From assembly GCF_023158935.1 (NCBI RefSeq), contig NZ_CP096120.1, positions 1,054,001 through 1,118,000 on the forward strand: DNA of 64,000 bases, in the 5' to 3' direction. Position numbers and translations under genes: made by a program. Below the pieces are notes generated by a model. That model did no database searches. It was given only the letters and a program-made list of their open reading frames with translations, and was not told the DNA's origin. Shown here piece by piece: positions 38,358 through 47,678 of this stretch. This DNA comes from Acinetobacter portensis (GTDB lineage Bacteria > Pseudomonadota > Gammaproteobacteria > Pseudomonadales > Moraxellaceae). The stretch's first letter is position 1. Every line of letters begins with the position of its first letter.

Positions 38358-39143
38358 TTATTTAAAAAAGTAACCTGTTTCGGGTGAGCTTGCATTTGCC
38401 ATGCGTTTACGTGGCATACGACCTGCCAAGAATGCTTCACGACCTGCTTCAACAGCTTTCTTCATTGCAGAAGCCATTAAAATAGGGTTTTGAGCAGCAG
38501 CAATAGCGGTATTCATTAATACACCATCACAACCAAGTTCCATTGCAATCGCAGCATCACTTGCTGTTCCAACACCAGCATCTACAAGTACAGGAACTTT
38601 TGCATTTTCTTTAATAATAGAAATGGTATGTGGGTTTAAAATACCTAAACCAGAACCAATTAAGCTACCAAGAGGCATAATCGCCACACAGCCCATGCTT
38701 TCAAGTTCTTGAGCAACAATAGGATCATCCGATGTGTACACCATAATTTCAAAGCCATCGTCAATTAAAATACGCGCAGCTTTTAATGTTTCGGTAATAT
38801 TCGGATATAACGTTTTTTCATCACCTAAAACTTCAAGTTTTACTAAGTTGTGACCATCTAACAATTCACGAGCAAGCATGCACGTACGTACAGCACTATT
38901 TGCATCGAAACAACCTGCCGTATTTGGAAGAATTGTGTATTTTTCAGGAGGTACAACAGAAAGTAAATTTGGCTGATCAGGATGTTGACCAATATTCACG
39001 CGTCGAATTGCAACAGTGACAATTTCTGCACCACTTGCTTGAATCGCAAGATCTGTTTCATTTAAATCTTTATATTTACCTGTCCCTACAAGCAGGCGAG
39101 ATTGAAATGTACGTGAACCAATTATAAGGGGGGTATCTTCCAT
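38358..39143 (-). CDS. thiG: thiazole synthase
   Basis: A 261-residue TIM-barrel enzyme that builds the thiazole phosphate of thiamine from deoxyxylulose phosphate, a glycine- or tyrosine-derived imine, and sulfur delivered by ThiS. The Schiff-base lysine is in VKLEVLGD near residue 98. [12 protein letters not shown] and [12 protein letters not shown] are phosphate-binding blocks. It is 12 bases downstream of thiS. No TPP riboswitch was recognised upstream of the operon. Confidence 0.95.
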   Translation of the reverse strand: MEDTPLIIGSRTFQSRLLVGTGKYKDLNETDLAIQASGAEIVTVAIRRVNIGQHPDQPNLLSVVPPEKYTILPNTAGCFDANSAVRTCMLARELLDGHNLVKLEVLGDEKTLYPNITETLKAARILIDDGFEIMVYTSDDPIVAQELESMGCVAIMPLGSLIGSGLGILNPHTISIIKENAKVPVLVDAGVGTASDAAIAMELGCDGVLMNTAIAAAQNPILMASAMKKAVEAGREAFLAGRMPRKRMANASSPETGYFFK

Positions 39144-39155
39144 GGGAACTCCAAA

Positions 39156-39353
39156 TTAACCGCCACCGACGGCATGTATAACTTCTATTCGATCATTTTC
39201 ATGAATCATCGTTTGCTGTAATTTGCTTTTAGCAATGATCATTTCATTGTGTTCAACAGCAAAGCGTTTGCCTTCTAATGCAAGTTCCTGAATAAGTTCT
39301 AATAAGTTGGAACATGTTGTATTTTGAAGTTCGCCATTTAAATAAATTTGCAC
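39156..39353 (-). CDS. thiS: sulfur carrier protein ThiS
   Basis: A 65-residue ubiquitin-like protein ending in GGG, so the mature C-terminal diglycine can be adenylated and thiocarboxylated to donate sulfur to ThiG. The N-terminus QIYLNGE and the late DRIEVIHAVGGG match the family. It is the second gene of a DUF423-thiS-thiG run on the minus strand. Confidence 0.93.
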   Translation of the reverse strand: MQIYLNGELQNTTCSNLLELIQELALEGKRFAVEHNEMIIAKSKLQQTMIHENDRIEVIHAVGGG

Positions 39354-39374
39354 GTTTTTATCCCTAAATTGTCA

Positions 39375-39740
39375 TCATTTCGTGTATTTAAATGCATTCC
39401 ATGCAAGGACTAGCCATCCTGCAATCATGAGTGCACCACCAATAGGTGTAATTGCACCCAAACCACGTGGTAATCCTAAAGCCATGATATATAAAGAACC
39501 GCAGAAAAATAAAATGCCAATTTGTATCAGTAGGAAACTAATTTTAATAGGTATTTGTGGAACAACTTTCGCAATAATTGAAAGTACCAATAAACCTAAA
39601 GCATGATAGAAGAAGTAGTCGGTTGCTGTTTGCCACCATCCTAATTGAGCTTCTGTTGCATATGCTTTTAAACCATGTGCACCAAATGCACCTAACATAA
39701 CTGCAATTGCTAAATTTAATGCAGATATCGCAAGCCACAT
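39375..39740 (-). CDS. DUF423 family membrane protein
   Basis: A 121-residue protein with four predicted transmembrane helices. GAFGAHGLK near residue 18 and the YHALGLL segment are the DUF423 (YgdD) hallmarks. The function of the family is not known. It lies 21 bases upstream of thiS on the same strand and may be cotranscribed with thiSG. Confidence 0.88.
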   Translation of the reverse strand: MWLAISALNLAIAVMLGAFGAHGLKAYATEAQLGWWQTATDYFFYHALGLLVLSIIAKVVPQIPIKISFLLIQIGILFFCGSLYIMALGLPRGLGAITPIGGALMIAGWLVLAWNAFKYTK

Positions 39741-39823
39741 AAGCCAATCTCCTATACAAAATTTGCGCTTAACCTTAGCATATTTTCATTATTTGATTAA
39801 ATGAAATAGAACGCCAAAGCATT

Positions 39824-39850
39824 AAAAAAGGGCACTAAGCCCTTTTTTAA
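39824..39850. terminator. terminator after rpoH
   Basis: The stem AAAAAAGGGC/GCCCTTTTTT has a 4-nt loop just downstream of the rpoH stop, symmetrical enough to act in both directions. Confidence 0.8.
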
Positions 39851-39861
39851 ATATTGAAAAA

Positions 39862-40731
39862 TTAGTTCGAAGACATTGCAACTTTAATTTTTTCCATCGC
39901 ATTTTTTTCTAACTGACGAATACGTTCTGCCGAAACATTATATTCAGCAGCAAGTTCATGTAGGGTAGACTTATCATCATCTAACCAACGACGTTGCAAG
40001 ATGTTGCGTGAACGATCATCTAGTTGATCCATCGCATCGTGAAGGGCATTTGTACTTTGCTCTTCATAATCTTCATTTTCAACAAGTTTTGCAGGATCGT
40101 AACGGTTGTCTTCTAAATATAGTGCAGGTGCTACATAAGTAGAGCCTTCATCGTCATCATCGCCAGATGCTTCAAATGCAGCATCATAAGCAGTTAAACG
40201 ACCTTCCATTTCTAGCACTTGTTCTGCGGTAACGTTTAAGTCCTTTGCAATAGACTGTGCTTCTTCAAGTGTGAGTTTTTTAGAAGATTTTTTTAAGCTA
40301 CGTAAGTTAAAGAATAATTTACGCTGTGCTTTTGTGGTCGCAATTTTAACAATACGCCAGTTACGAATAACATATTCATGAATTTCGGCTTTAATCCAAT
40401 GCACGGCAAATGAAACCAAACGTACGCCCATCGTTGGGTCAAAACGTTTTACTGCTTTCATTAAACCTAAGTTACCTTCTTGAATTAAATCGCCTTGAGG
40501 TAAACCGTAACCTGCATAACTGCGGGCAATATGAACCACGAAACGTAAGTGAGACATCACTAACATTTTTGCGGCGTCTAAATCTTGATCGTAGAAATAA
40601 CGATCAGCCAATTCTTTTTCTTGTTCGGCAGTTAAAATTGGAATTTGGTTGACAGTACTAATATAAGCCCCAAGGTTTGAACCTGGTGCTGATAATGACA
40701 GGGGCATCAACTGATTGCGGCTGTCACTCAT
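39862..40731 (-). CDS. rpoH: heat-shock sigma factor RpoH (sigma32)
   Basis: A 289-residue sigma70-family factor for heat-shock genes. The ATG at 40731 has AAGGAG five bases upstream; the frame extends 21 codons further without a binding site. Region 2 ([19 protein letters not shown]) and the RpoH box (QRKLFFNLR), which sets it apart from other sigma factors, are present, with the region 4.2 helix-turn-helix at about residues 250-280. A sigma32-type promoter precedes clpB in this window. Any thermosensing mRNA fold was not evaluated. Confidence 0.96.
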   Translation of the reverse strand: MSDSRNQLMPLSLSAPGSNLGAYISTVNQIPILTAEQEKELADRYFYDQDLDAAKMLVMSHLRFVVHIARSYAGYGLPQGDLIQEGNLGLMKAVKRFDPTMGVRLVSFAVHWIKAEIHEYVIRNWRIVKIATTKAQRKLFFNLRSLKKSSKKLTLEEAQSIAKDLNVTAEQVLEMEGRLTAYDAAFEASGDDDDEGSTYVAPALYLEDNRYDPAKLVENEDYEEQSTNALHDAMDQLDDRSRNILQRRWLDDDKSTLHELAAEYNVSAERIRQLEKNAMEKIKVAMSSN

Positions 40732-40855
40732 AGGAACTCCTTTAGGATGTGTCGATGAATTATCAATGACATTCATATTAATGTGAATATCCAACTAAAT
40801 TAAGTGGAAATGGTGAAGAAATGTAATTTTTTATGCCAAAGGATTAAAAAATGAA

Positions 40856-41089
40856 TTATTGAGCAATTATATAATGAAATTCATGATTTGAAATACTTTT
40901 AGCTTCACATTTTAATTTGTTGAGTTCGCAATATCTCAGCACATCTTGTTGGCTATGTGGGTCAGATGACTTCAGTAAGAATTGCTGACCTGACGCATTT
41001 TTGAGTGCTTTTTTTAGCATTAATAGGGGCATAGGGCAAGGTTTGCCCATTGCATCTATAATATCTAGAGTTTGTTTTACGTCTTGCAT
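40856..41089 (-). CDS. TusA family sulfurtransferase
   Basis: A 77-residue SirA/TusA-fold protein with the active cysteine C18 in the CPxP motif (KPCPMPLL). TusA-family proteins carry persulfide sulfur for tRNA thiolation or other sulfur relays. The helix-sheet pattern and the length fit. The C-terminal half is more divergent than in E. coli TusA, so its acceptor may differ. It stands alone. Confidence 0.85.
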   Translation of the reverse strand: MQDVKQTLDIIDAMGKPCPMPLLMLKKALKNASGQQFLLKSSDPHSQQDVLRYCELNKLKCEAKSISNHEFHYIIAQ

Positions 41090-41469
41090 TCAATTTAAAA
41101 CCGTTTAAAAACAGGTCAATTATACTAAAAATTGGCAGAAAAAAGCGAAAATGTGAATTTTTATTTATTCTGAATAAGATTAGATATTTAAATTAACTAT
41201 CGAAAAATAAATATGATTAAATCTGAATAAGATATGTGAAAAAACTCTATTATTTGTAATAAACCCATGATAAGCTCAAAGTGAATTAGATGTTACGGTA
41301 ACTATAAAGTTATTGGGCAACCTAGTTAGAAATGGATGTAACCGGATTTTGTTAATAGTTTTACAGAATGATTATAAGTTTGGAAATAAAAAAAATGTTT
41401 TTAAGCTTTGTTTGTCTGCTGCTTGCAACACCGGGTGGTCCTTCAATTAAGTCTATGAGGATTAACTAA
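41090..41469. other. intergenic region and probable long leader of the cold-shock gene
   Basis: 380 bp without an ORF. Cold-shock genes often have long structured leaders, and this stretch contains short inverted repeats, but I could not place the promoter with confidence. AGGA lies about nine bases before the ATG. Confidence 0.4.
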
Positions 41470-41685
41470 ATGACAGCTGCTCGCGAACAAGGCGTAGTTA
41501 AGTGGTTTAACGACACTAAAGGTTTTGGTTTCATTCAACGCAATGGCGGTGATGACGTATTCGTTCATTTCCGTGCTATTCAAGGCGACGGCCACCGTTC
41601 ACTTCGTGACGGCCAACGCGTAGAATTCAGTGTTGTTAAAGGCCAAAAAGGCTTCCAAGCTGAAGAAGTTCAGCCGTTAGACTAA
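41470..41685 (+). CDS. cold-shock domain protein (CspA family)
   Basis: A 71-residue OB-fold nucleic-acid-binding protein. RNP1 is KGFGFIQ and RNP2 is VFVHF; the closing QKGFQAEEV is typical. It is likely an RNA chaperone. Codon use is markedly more biased than in nearby genes (frequent GGC, GAC, CGT), which suggests high expression. It is a single-gene unit with a strong terminator, followed by a DEAD-box helicase gene of the kind that also works on RNA. Confidence 0.95.
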   Translation: MTAAREQGVVKWFNDTKGFGFIQRNGGDDVFVHFRAIQGDGHRSLRDGQRVEFSVVKGQKGFQAEEVQPLD

Positions 41686-41704
41686 TAGAAAAATTAGACT
41701 AATG

Positions 41705-41736
41705 AAAACGCTCCAATGTTTATTGGAGCGTTTTTT
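41705..41736 (+). terminator. rho-independent terminator after the cold-shock gene
   Basis: The 13-bp stem AAAACGCTCCAAT/ATTGGAGCGTTTT has a 4-nt loop and is followed by T residues. Confidence 0.85.
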
Positions 41737-41783
41737 GTTTATAATGTATAAAATTTATTATTTATGAGTTAGAGCACATTAAT

Positions 41784-42935
41784 ATGTCAGCTGGTTTTGA
41801 AACCTTAAATTTACATCCAAATTTGAAAAAAGCAATTGATGCGTTAGGCTTCACTAAAATGACATCAATTCAAGAAAAGGTTTTAAAATTTACTTTGGCG
41901 GGACACGATGCAATTGGTCGCGCGCAGACAGGTACAGGTAAAACTGCGGCCTTTCTTGTTAGTGTAATTAATGACTTATTAAATAACCCGATTAAAGAAC
42001 AGCGTTTCCGTGGTGAAACTCGTGCACTTATTTTAGCGCCTACGCGTGAGTTGGCATTGCAAATTGAAAGTGATGCAAAAGAACTTACTAAGTTTACAGA
42101 TCTACATTTAGTTACTTTGTTAGGTGGTGTAGATTTTGACAAGCAAAAAGCTGAACTGAGCAAAAACTTTGTCGATATTATTGTAGCAACGCCAGGTCGT
42201 TTAATTGACTTTGTAGAGCAAAAAGAAGTTTGGTTAGATCAAATTGAATTTTTAGTGATTGACGAAGCAGACCGTTTACTGGATATGGGTTTTATTCCTT
42301 CAGTAAAACGTATTGTTCGCTATTCACCACGTAAAGAACAGCGTCAAACCCTCATGTTCTCTGCAACATTTAGCTACGATGTTTTAAATCTTGCACAACA
42401 ATGGCTATTTGAACCCGTTACTGTTGAAATTGAACCTGAAAAGAAAACCAATGCAGACGTAGAACAACGTGTGTATATGGTGGCTAAAACTGACAAATAC
42501 AAATTGTTAGAAGAAATTTTACGTGATGAACCGATTGAAAAGGTGATGATTTTTGCGAATCGCCGTGATCAAGTACGTAAGCTATATGATCATCTTAAAC
42601 GTGATGGTTATAAAGTTGTGATGTTGTCGGGTGAAATTGCACAAGACAAGCGTTTGAAAATGTTAGATCAATTTAAAAATGGTCAACACAATATTATGAT
42701 TGCAACTGACGTTGCGGGTCGTGGTATTCATGTAGATGGCGTGTCTCATGTTGTGAATTTCACTTTACCTGAGCAGTCGGATGATTATGTTCACCGTATT
42801 GGTCGTACAGGTCGTGCGGGAACACGTGGTGTGAGTATCAGTTTCTTATCTGAAGATGATGCGTTCTACTTACCAGAAATTGAAAAAGCGATTGGACAAA
42901 AATTACCACTTACGCGTTTAGATGGTTATTGCTAA
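41784..42935 (+). CDS. rhlB: DEAD-box ATP-dependent RNA helicase, RhlB-like
   Basis: A 383-residue RNA helicase. All DEAD-box motifs are visible in order: the Q motif (FTKMTSIQ), motif I AQTGTGKT, APTRELA, TPGR, motif II VIDEADRLLDMG, motif III SAT, and C-terminal TDVAGRGIHVDGV with HRIGRTGRAG. The short C-terminus without a basic tail fits RhlB, a degradosome partner, better than RhlE or CsdA. The paralog assignment is by resemblance only. Confidence 0.88.
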   Translation: MSAGFETLNLHPNLKKAIDALGFTKMTSIQEKVLKFTLAGHDAIGRAQTGTGKTAAFLVSVINDLLNNPIKEQRFRGETRALILAPTRELALQIESDAKELTKFTDLHLVTLLGGVDFDKQKAELSKNFVDIIVATPGRLIDFVEQKEVWLDQIEFLVIDEADRLLDMGFIPSVKRIVRYSPRKEQRQTLMFSATFSYDVLNLAQQWLFEPVTVEIEPEKKTNADVEQRVYMVAKTDKYKLLEEILRDEPIEKVMIFANRRDQVRKLYDHLKRDGYKVVMLSGEIAQDKRLKMLDQFKNGQHNIMIATDVAGRGIHVDGVSHVVNFTLPEQSDDYVHRIGRTGRAGTRGVSISFLSEDDAFYLPEIEKAIGQKLPLTRLDGYC

Positions 42936-42980
42936 TTGCAACAGTTTTTAGAAAATGAAATCTAATGATTAAAAATAAAT

Positions 42981-43008
42981 AAAAAACCGCTCAATTGAGC
43001 GGTTTTTT
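42981..43008. terminator. bidirectional terminator
   Basis: The perfect palindromic stem AAAAAACCGCTCAA/TTGAGCGGTTTTTT lies between the convergent helicase and lipoprotein genes. Confidence 0.85.
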
Positions 43009-43029
43009 ATTGCGTATTTCATTTGAAAA

Positions 43030-43410
43030 TTATTTGGCTTGGCATTGAAATGTTAGAACTGTTTGATAGTCATCATCTTTTGAAATATCTGCACTTTTAC
43101 CTGCAATAGTACCCAGAATTCCTGCGGCAGCTTGAATCATTTTTCCTGTTTGTTCATCTACAACGCCTTTGAGTGCACCGTTATAAGTGGTTTTTTCATC
43201 TAAAACGATAGCAATTGATTTACCACACGTTTTATTTGCAGCAAGCACAGCATTGTTTTTAGCAATGACTTCGGATTTTCCTAAGCCTGTAACTTCGTAT
43301 TGGTTATTTGGTTTTTGAATAGCAATTGTATTATTAACAGGATTGGAGCTACATGCACCAAGTAGTAAAGCGCTGGCAAGTGTAGAACCTAAAATTAGAG
43401 TCTTATTCAT
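43030..43410 (-). CDS. small lipoprotein, unknown function
   Basis: A 126-residue lipoprotein. The signal peptide ends at the lipobox LLGAC with the modified cysteine at residue 20. The mature part has two further cysteines (TCGK near residue 60 and the final QCQAK) that could form a disulfide, and a glycine/alanine-rich hydrophobic stretch (IQAAAGILGTIAGKS). Upstream GGAG is well placed. I do not recognise a characterised family. Confidence 0.75.
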   Translation of the reverse strand: MNKTLILGSTLASALLLGACSSNPVNNTIAIQKPNNQYEVTGLGKSEVIAKNNAVLAANKTCGKSIAIVLDEKTTYNGALKGVVDEQTGKMIQAAAGILGTIAGKSADISKDDDYQTVLTFQCQAK

Positions 43411-43622
43411 TTGTTTATTCTCCTGATATATTAAATATATTGGAACATAGCTTTATGCTGAAATAATTAAGAGTTTGTATGAGATTAGCAGTCTTATATA
43501 AGAAAAATGTGATAAATCACATGCATTGGAAAAAATCATGATTTTATCCTATGAAATTACATAACACATTTGTCTTGAATGCCTGAGTTTATGCTAATCT
43601 TAATAAAATTTTTAAGTAGATT

Positions 43623-44207
43623 ATGAAGTCAATGGCGGATACAGCGGTCGATATCATTCATCAAAATATTCATCAACGTCAGTCTATTGGTCACTTGGTT
43701 GAGCCAGCACCCAATTCAGAACAATTAGAAAAAGCTTTTCTTGCTGCACTTACAGCACCAGATCATCACCGTTTAAAGCCAACACGTTTTGTGGTGATTC
43801 CAGAAGATCAGCGTGAAGCATTTGGCGAGTTGCTTTCTCAAGCTTTGGCAGATACTGGGCAAACTGAAATTGCACAATTAGAACGTGTGAAAAATCATCC
43901 ATATCGTGCGCCATTATTGGTTTTGGCGTTAACACAATTTGTTGATCATCCTAAAGTTCCTTATTTTGAGCAAACCTTAAGTACGGGTGCAGCAATTCAA
44001 AACTTTTTATTGTCATTACAATCGCAAGGTTTTTCTACCATGTGGCGTAGTGGTGCTGTGGTTGAATCGAATCATTTTAAACAAGCACTAAAATTAGGTG
44101 AAAATGATTTAATTTCAGGCATTATTTATATTGGAACAGCGGTAAAAGCGATTCCACCGCGCGGTGAAATTCATACAAATGAGTTTGTAAGTTTTTGGAA
44201 TAAGTAA
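43623..44207 (+). CDS. nitroreductase family protein (YdjA-like)
   Basis: A 194-residue FMN-dependent oxidoreductase of the small YdjA-type branch. RQSIGHLVEPAP, the H-H-R-L-KP block near residue 45 and the late GIIYIGTAVKAIPPR match that group, including the short NADPH/FMN-binding loops. It starts at ATG 43623, with 43632 as an in-frame alternative. It ends 21 bases before gpsA, so the two are probably cotranscribed. Physiological substrate unknown. Confidence 0.88.
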   Translation: MKSMADTAVDIIHQNIHQRQSIGHLVEPAPNSEQLEKAFLAALTAPDHHRLKPTRFVVIPEDQREAFGELLSQALADTGQTEIAQLERVKNHPYRAPLLVLALTQFVDHPKVPYFEQTLSTGAAIQNFLLSLQSQGFSTMWRSGAVVESNHFKQALKLGENDLISGIIYIGTAVKAIPPRGEIHTNEFVSFWNK

Positions 44208-44228
44208 TTTAGATTTTGGAAAATTAAA

Positions 44229-45299
44229 ATGAGTGAATTGGATTTTGCAAGTTTTTTGAATAATGAAACTGAAGTAAAAAACACAGGCTTACGCGTAACT
44301 GTTTTAGGTGGTGGTAGTTTTGGTACGGCTATGGCAAATACAACCGTACGTAATGGTTGCGACACCATGATTTGGATTCGTGATGAAGCAACGGCTAAAG
44401 AAATAAATGAAACGCATATTAATAAGCGTTATTTGCCAGATTTCACCTTAGAAAAAGAGTTGAAAGCTGTATCGGATATTGAAGTTGCTGTTCGTGACCG
44501 CGATATTATTTTAGTTGCTATTCCAAGTCATTCATTCCGTGAAGTTTTACGTCAGATCCAACCTTATATTTCATCGCAAGCTGTAGTTTCTTTAACAAAA
44601 GGTATTGAGGCAGATACCTTTAGTTTTATGAGCGATATTATCCAAGAAGAACTTCCTGAAGTTCCTTTTGGTGTGCTTTCTGGACCAAACTTAGCCAAAG
44701 AAATTGTAGCGGGTCAGCCTGCGGGTACTGTAATTGCAAGTGATTCAGAGCTTGTACGTAATGCGGTTCAACATGCTTTGCATAGTGCGCTTTTCCGTGT
44801 GTTCGCAAGTGATGATGTAAATGGTGTTGAGCTAGGTGGTGCACTTAAAAATATTTATGCCGTTGCAATGGGGATGGCTGCTGCATTTGGTGTTGGTGAA
44901 AACACCAAAAGTATGATTTTAACGCGTGCTTTGGCAGAAATGAGCCGATTTGCAGTTGAGCTTGGTGCAAATCCATTAACCTTCTTAGGGTTATCTGGTG
45001 TTGGTGATCTATTTGCGACGTGTAATAGTCCACTGAGCCGTAATTACCAAGTGGGATATTCTTTAGGTAAGGGGAAAACGCTAGAGCAAGCAACAACTGA
45101 GCTTGGTCAAACTGCGGAAGGTATTAATACGATTATTCAAGTACGCACCCGTTCTGAAGCATTGGGTGTGTATATGCCAATTACGTGTGCCTTGTATGAA
45201 ATTATTTTCAAAGGTGCGCCTGTTAATTCCATCGCATTTTCTATGATGAAAAATGGTCATCGAAGTGATGTTGAGTTTATTTTACCGCATCAACAATAA
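44229..45299 (+). CDS. gpsA: glycerol-3-phosphate dehydrogenase [NAD(P)+]
   Basis: A 356-residue cytosolic enzyme reducing dihydroxyacetone phosphate to glycerol-3-phosphate for phospholipid synthesis. The N-terminal Rossmann loop is VLGGGSFGTAMA. The catalytic lysine lies in LGGALKNIYAVAMGMAAAFG, and the FLGLSGVGDLFATC block is conserved. It has an N-terminal extension of about 18 residues relative to E. coli GpsA. It follows the nitroreductase gene closely. Confidence 0.95.
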   Translation: MSELDFASFLNNETEVKNTGLRVTVLGGGSFGTAMANTTVRNGCDTMIWIRDEATAKEINETHINKRYLPDFTLEKELKAVSDIEVAVRDRDIILVAIPSHSFREVLRQIQPYISSQAVVSLTKGIEADTFSFMSDIIQEELPEVPFGVLSGPNLAKEIVAGQPAGTVIASDSELVRNAVQHALHSALFRVFASDDVNGVELGGALKNIYAVAMGMAAAFGVGENTKSMILTRALAEMSRFAVELGANPLTFLGLSGVGDLFATCNSPLSRNYQVGYSLGKGKTLEQATTELGQTAEGINTIIQVRTRSEALGVYMPITCALYEIIFKGAPVNSIAFSMMKNGHRSDVEFILPHQQ

Positions 45300-45306
45300 A
45301 AAATAG

Positions 45307-45338
45307 AAAGATGGCAATTTCATTAAATTGCCATCTTT
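45307..45338 (+). terminator. hairpin terminator after gpsA
   Basis: A long stem (AAAGATGGCAATTT/AAATTGCCATCTTT) has a 4-nt loop. The trailing T run is short. Confidence 0.65.
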
Positions 45339-45375
45339 GAATCGTTATACTTTAAGAAAATAAATAGGCAGTATT

Positions 45376-45831
45376 ATGCAACTTACTCTTGTTCGTCACG
45401 GTGAAGCAGCTCCAGCAATTATGGGGAATGACAATAAAAGACCTTTAACAGCGCGTGGTCATAATCAAGCCAAAGAAACGGCTGATTTTTTAAAAGATGT
45501 GATTAAGCCTGAAGTATTTGTCGTGAGTCCTTTATTGCGTGCACAGGAAACACTTGCACATTTAAAAGCATATTTTAAAGATGTGCCTGTGGTTATTTGC
45601 AATACCATTAAACCTGAAGATGATGCAAAAGTTGCGGTCGAGTGGTTGTCTCAATTACCGTATGAGTCGATTGCTGTGGTTTGTCACATGAATGTGGTTG
45701 CGCATATTTCTTCTATTTTAACGTCAGAATCATTTCATCCATATCAATTGGCAGAAGCACGAATTTACGATCAATTGGTGATTGCAGATGGATTATCTAC
45801 CTTAAATAAGGCGTTTATTCCAAGTAGTTAA
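45376..45831 (+). CDS. sixA: phosphohistidine phosphatase SixA
   Basis: A 151-residue histidine phosphatase with the RHG motif at R7-H8-G9 (LVRHGEAAP); H8 is the nucleophile. A second histidine near residue 108 (VVCHMNVVAH) is the usual partner. SixA removes phosphate from histidine on phosphotransfer proteins, such as ArcB-type and nitrogen-PTS components. Length fits the family. It stands alone, 76 bases after gpsA. Confidence 0.92.
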   Translation: MQLTLVRHGEAAPAIMGNDNKRPLTARGHNQAKETADFLKDVIKPEVFVVSPLLRAQETLAHLKAYFKDVPVVICNTIKPEDDAKVAVEWLSQLPYESIAVVCHMNVVAHISSILTSESFHPYQLAEARIYDQLVIADGLSTLNKAFIPSS

Positions 45832-46026
45832 GTATTCAATTTGGCTTGTTATTTGTGTTTGTAAATTTATTGTTAATAACTAGATTTATTACACAAATAA
45901 CACAATTAAACTTAAGTGCTGAATAATTTTAGTTTATTACGCCAATTAGTTTAAATTAACAACAACAGGGTATTAAACGGTAAAAATAAAACACTGCAAA
46001 GCATGGTGTTTTCTACGACCTATGCC

Positions 46027-46032
46027 TATAAT
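46027..46032 (+). promoter_or_regulatory. possible -10 element of the pyrD promoter
   Basis: TATAAT lies 35 bases before the pyrD start. The -35 region (TGGTGT, 17 bases upstream) is weak. Confidence 0.35.
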
Positions 46033-46066
46033 ATGTCGACTTAAAAAGCAGTAGACTTTTACCGAT

Positions 46067-47068
46067 ATGTTGTATTCTCTTGCTCGCCCTTTGTTGTTTT
46101 CTTTAGCACCAGAGCGTGCACATGAGCTGACACTATCTTTATTGAAATCAACCCATAAAATGGGCTTGATGCGACAAAATGTTCCCGCAAAACCTGTAAC
46201 CTGCATGGGAATTCAATTTCCAAACCCTGTAGGTTTAGCAGCAGGTCTAGATAAAAACGGTGCCTATATTGATGCATTAGCAGATTTAGGTTTTGGTTTT
46301 ATCGAAATTGGTACAATTACACCACGTCCACAAGCTGGCAATCCGCACCCTCGTTTATTCCGCTTACCAAAAGCAAAAGCCATTATTAACCGTATGGGTT
46401 TTAATAATGATGGTGTAGATAAACTTATTGAAAATGTGAAAGCATCAAAGTTCAAAGGAATTTTGGGTATTAACATTGGTAAAAATGCCGATACACCTGT
46501 AGAAAATGCTGTAGACGATTATCTCATTTGCTTAGAGAAAGTTTATAACTACGCATCTTATATTACGGTGAATATTTCATCTCCAAATACAAAGAACCTA
46601 CGTAGTTTACAAAGTGGCGATGCTTTAACAGAGTTATTATCTACACTGAAAAAGCGTCAACTAGAATTGGCTGAAGAAAATTCTCACTATGTACCTTTGG
46701 TTCTTAAAGTTGCACCAGATCTTGAAGCTGAAGATGTTCAATTCATTTCAAAACAGCTGATTGAATTTAAGATTGATGGTTTGATTGTGACAAATACAAC
46801 ATTGTCACGTGAAGGCGTTGAAGGTTTGCCATTTGCAGAAGAAGCGGGTGGTTTATCGGGTGCGCCTGTTTTTGAAAAAAGTACAGCATGTTTGGCTGCA
46901 TTTTCAAAAGCATTGAATGGTGAAGTTCCATTAATTGGTGTTGGTGGAATTTTGTCTGGTGAGCAAGCTGTTGCTAAGCGTGAAGCTGGTGCAAGTCTTG
47001 TTCAGGTGTATAGTGGTTTAATCTATACAGGTCCAGACTTAGTTAAAGATTGTATTAACGCGCTTTAA
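46067..47068 (+). CDS. pyrD: dihydroorotate dehydrogenase (quinone)
   Basis: A 333-residue class 2 enzyme that oxidises dihydroorotate to orotate, passing electrons to membrane quinones. The N-terminal helical extension ([17 protein letters not shown]) that binds the membrane marks class 2. [34 protein letters not shown] and IGVGGI are FMN and substrate blocks. It ends one base before the CvpA gene starts, so pyrD, cvpA and purF may form one transcript linking pyrimidine and purine synthesis. Confidence 0.96.
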   Translation: MLYSLARPLLFSLAPERAHELTLSLLKSTHKMGLMRQNVPAKPVTCMGIQFPNPVGLAAGLDKNGAYIDALADLGFGFIEIGTITPRPQAGNPHPRLFRLPKAKAIINRMGFNNDGVDKLIENVKASKFKGILGINIGKNADTPVENAVDDYLICLEKVYNYASYITVNISSPNTKNLRSLQSGDALTELLSTLKKRQLELAEENSHYVPLVLKVAPDLEAEDVQFISKQLIEFKIDGLIVTNTTLSREGVEGLPFAEEAGGLSGAPVFEKSTACLAAFSKALNGEVPLIGVGGILSGEQAVAKREAGASLVQVYSGLIYTGPDLVKDCINAL

Positions 47069-47069
47069 T

Positions 47070-47654
47070 ATGAATACGATAGATATCTTTATATTGATCA
47101 TTTTGCTCATTGGAGGGCTAAACGGTTTGCGACAAGGATTTATTAAAGCCTTTGCGAACTTGGTTGGATGGATTTTTGCATTAATTGTTGCTGCAAAATA
47201 CTCATCTAGCTTAGCACCACTAATGTCCGCATTGAGCTCAGATCCTGTTGTTCAAAAGATATCTGCATTCGCTTTCATTGTTTTGGTTATTATTGTATCA
47301 ACATGGATTGTGACCTACCTTTTAAATGGAATTTTAAAATCACTTAAACTTGGCCCTTTAAATAGATTGGCAGGTGGTGCTTTTGGAACGTTAAAAGGTT
47401 TGTTGGTTGTACTTATCACTATGCAAGGAATTGGACCTTGGGTGGAAAGCTCACCACATTGGAAGCAGTCTAAATTTATACAAAACTTGCTGCCATATGC
47501 GCCTTGGGCATCTGCATTGTCTAAAGAAGCTGCAAATGAAGCGTTAAAGCACATGAAGTCTGAAGATGCCCCGACATCTTCAGATTCAGCACCTGAAAAC
47601 TCACATAAAAACAGTGAGAAATCGGGTGAATCAACGAATAATCCTTTTTATTAA
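47070..47654 (+). CDS. cvpA: CvpA family membrane protein
   Basis: A 194-residue inner-membrane protein with about four transmembrane helices in residues 1-115 and a hydrophilic, serine/glutamate-rich tail. The opening DIFILIILLIGGLNGLRQGFIK is typical of CvpA, known from colicin V production and envelope stress tolerance. It sits between pyrD and purF; the cvpA-purF pairing is widely conserved. Confidence 0.92.
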   Translation: MNTIDIFILIILLIGGLNGLRQGFIKAFANLVGWIFALIVAAKYSSSLAPLMSALSSDPVVQKISAFAFIVLVIIVSTWIVTYLLNGILKSLKLGPLNRLAGGAFGTLKGLLVVLITMQGIGPWVESSPHWKQSKFIQNLLPYAPWASALSKEAANEALKHMKSEDAPTSSDSAPENSHKNSEKSGESTNNPFY

Positions 47655-47678
47655 TCCTAGCTTGTCTGCGAGGTTGTT

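Noticed and set aside
39741..39860. TPP riboswitch ahead of DUF423-thiS-thiG
   Set aside because: The CTGAGA core motif of the THI element is absent from the region upstream of the first gene.
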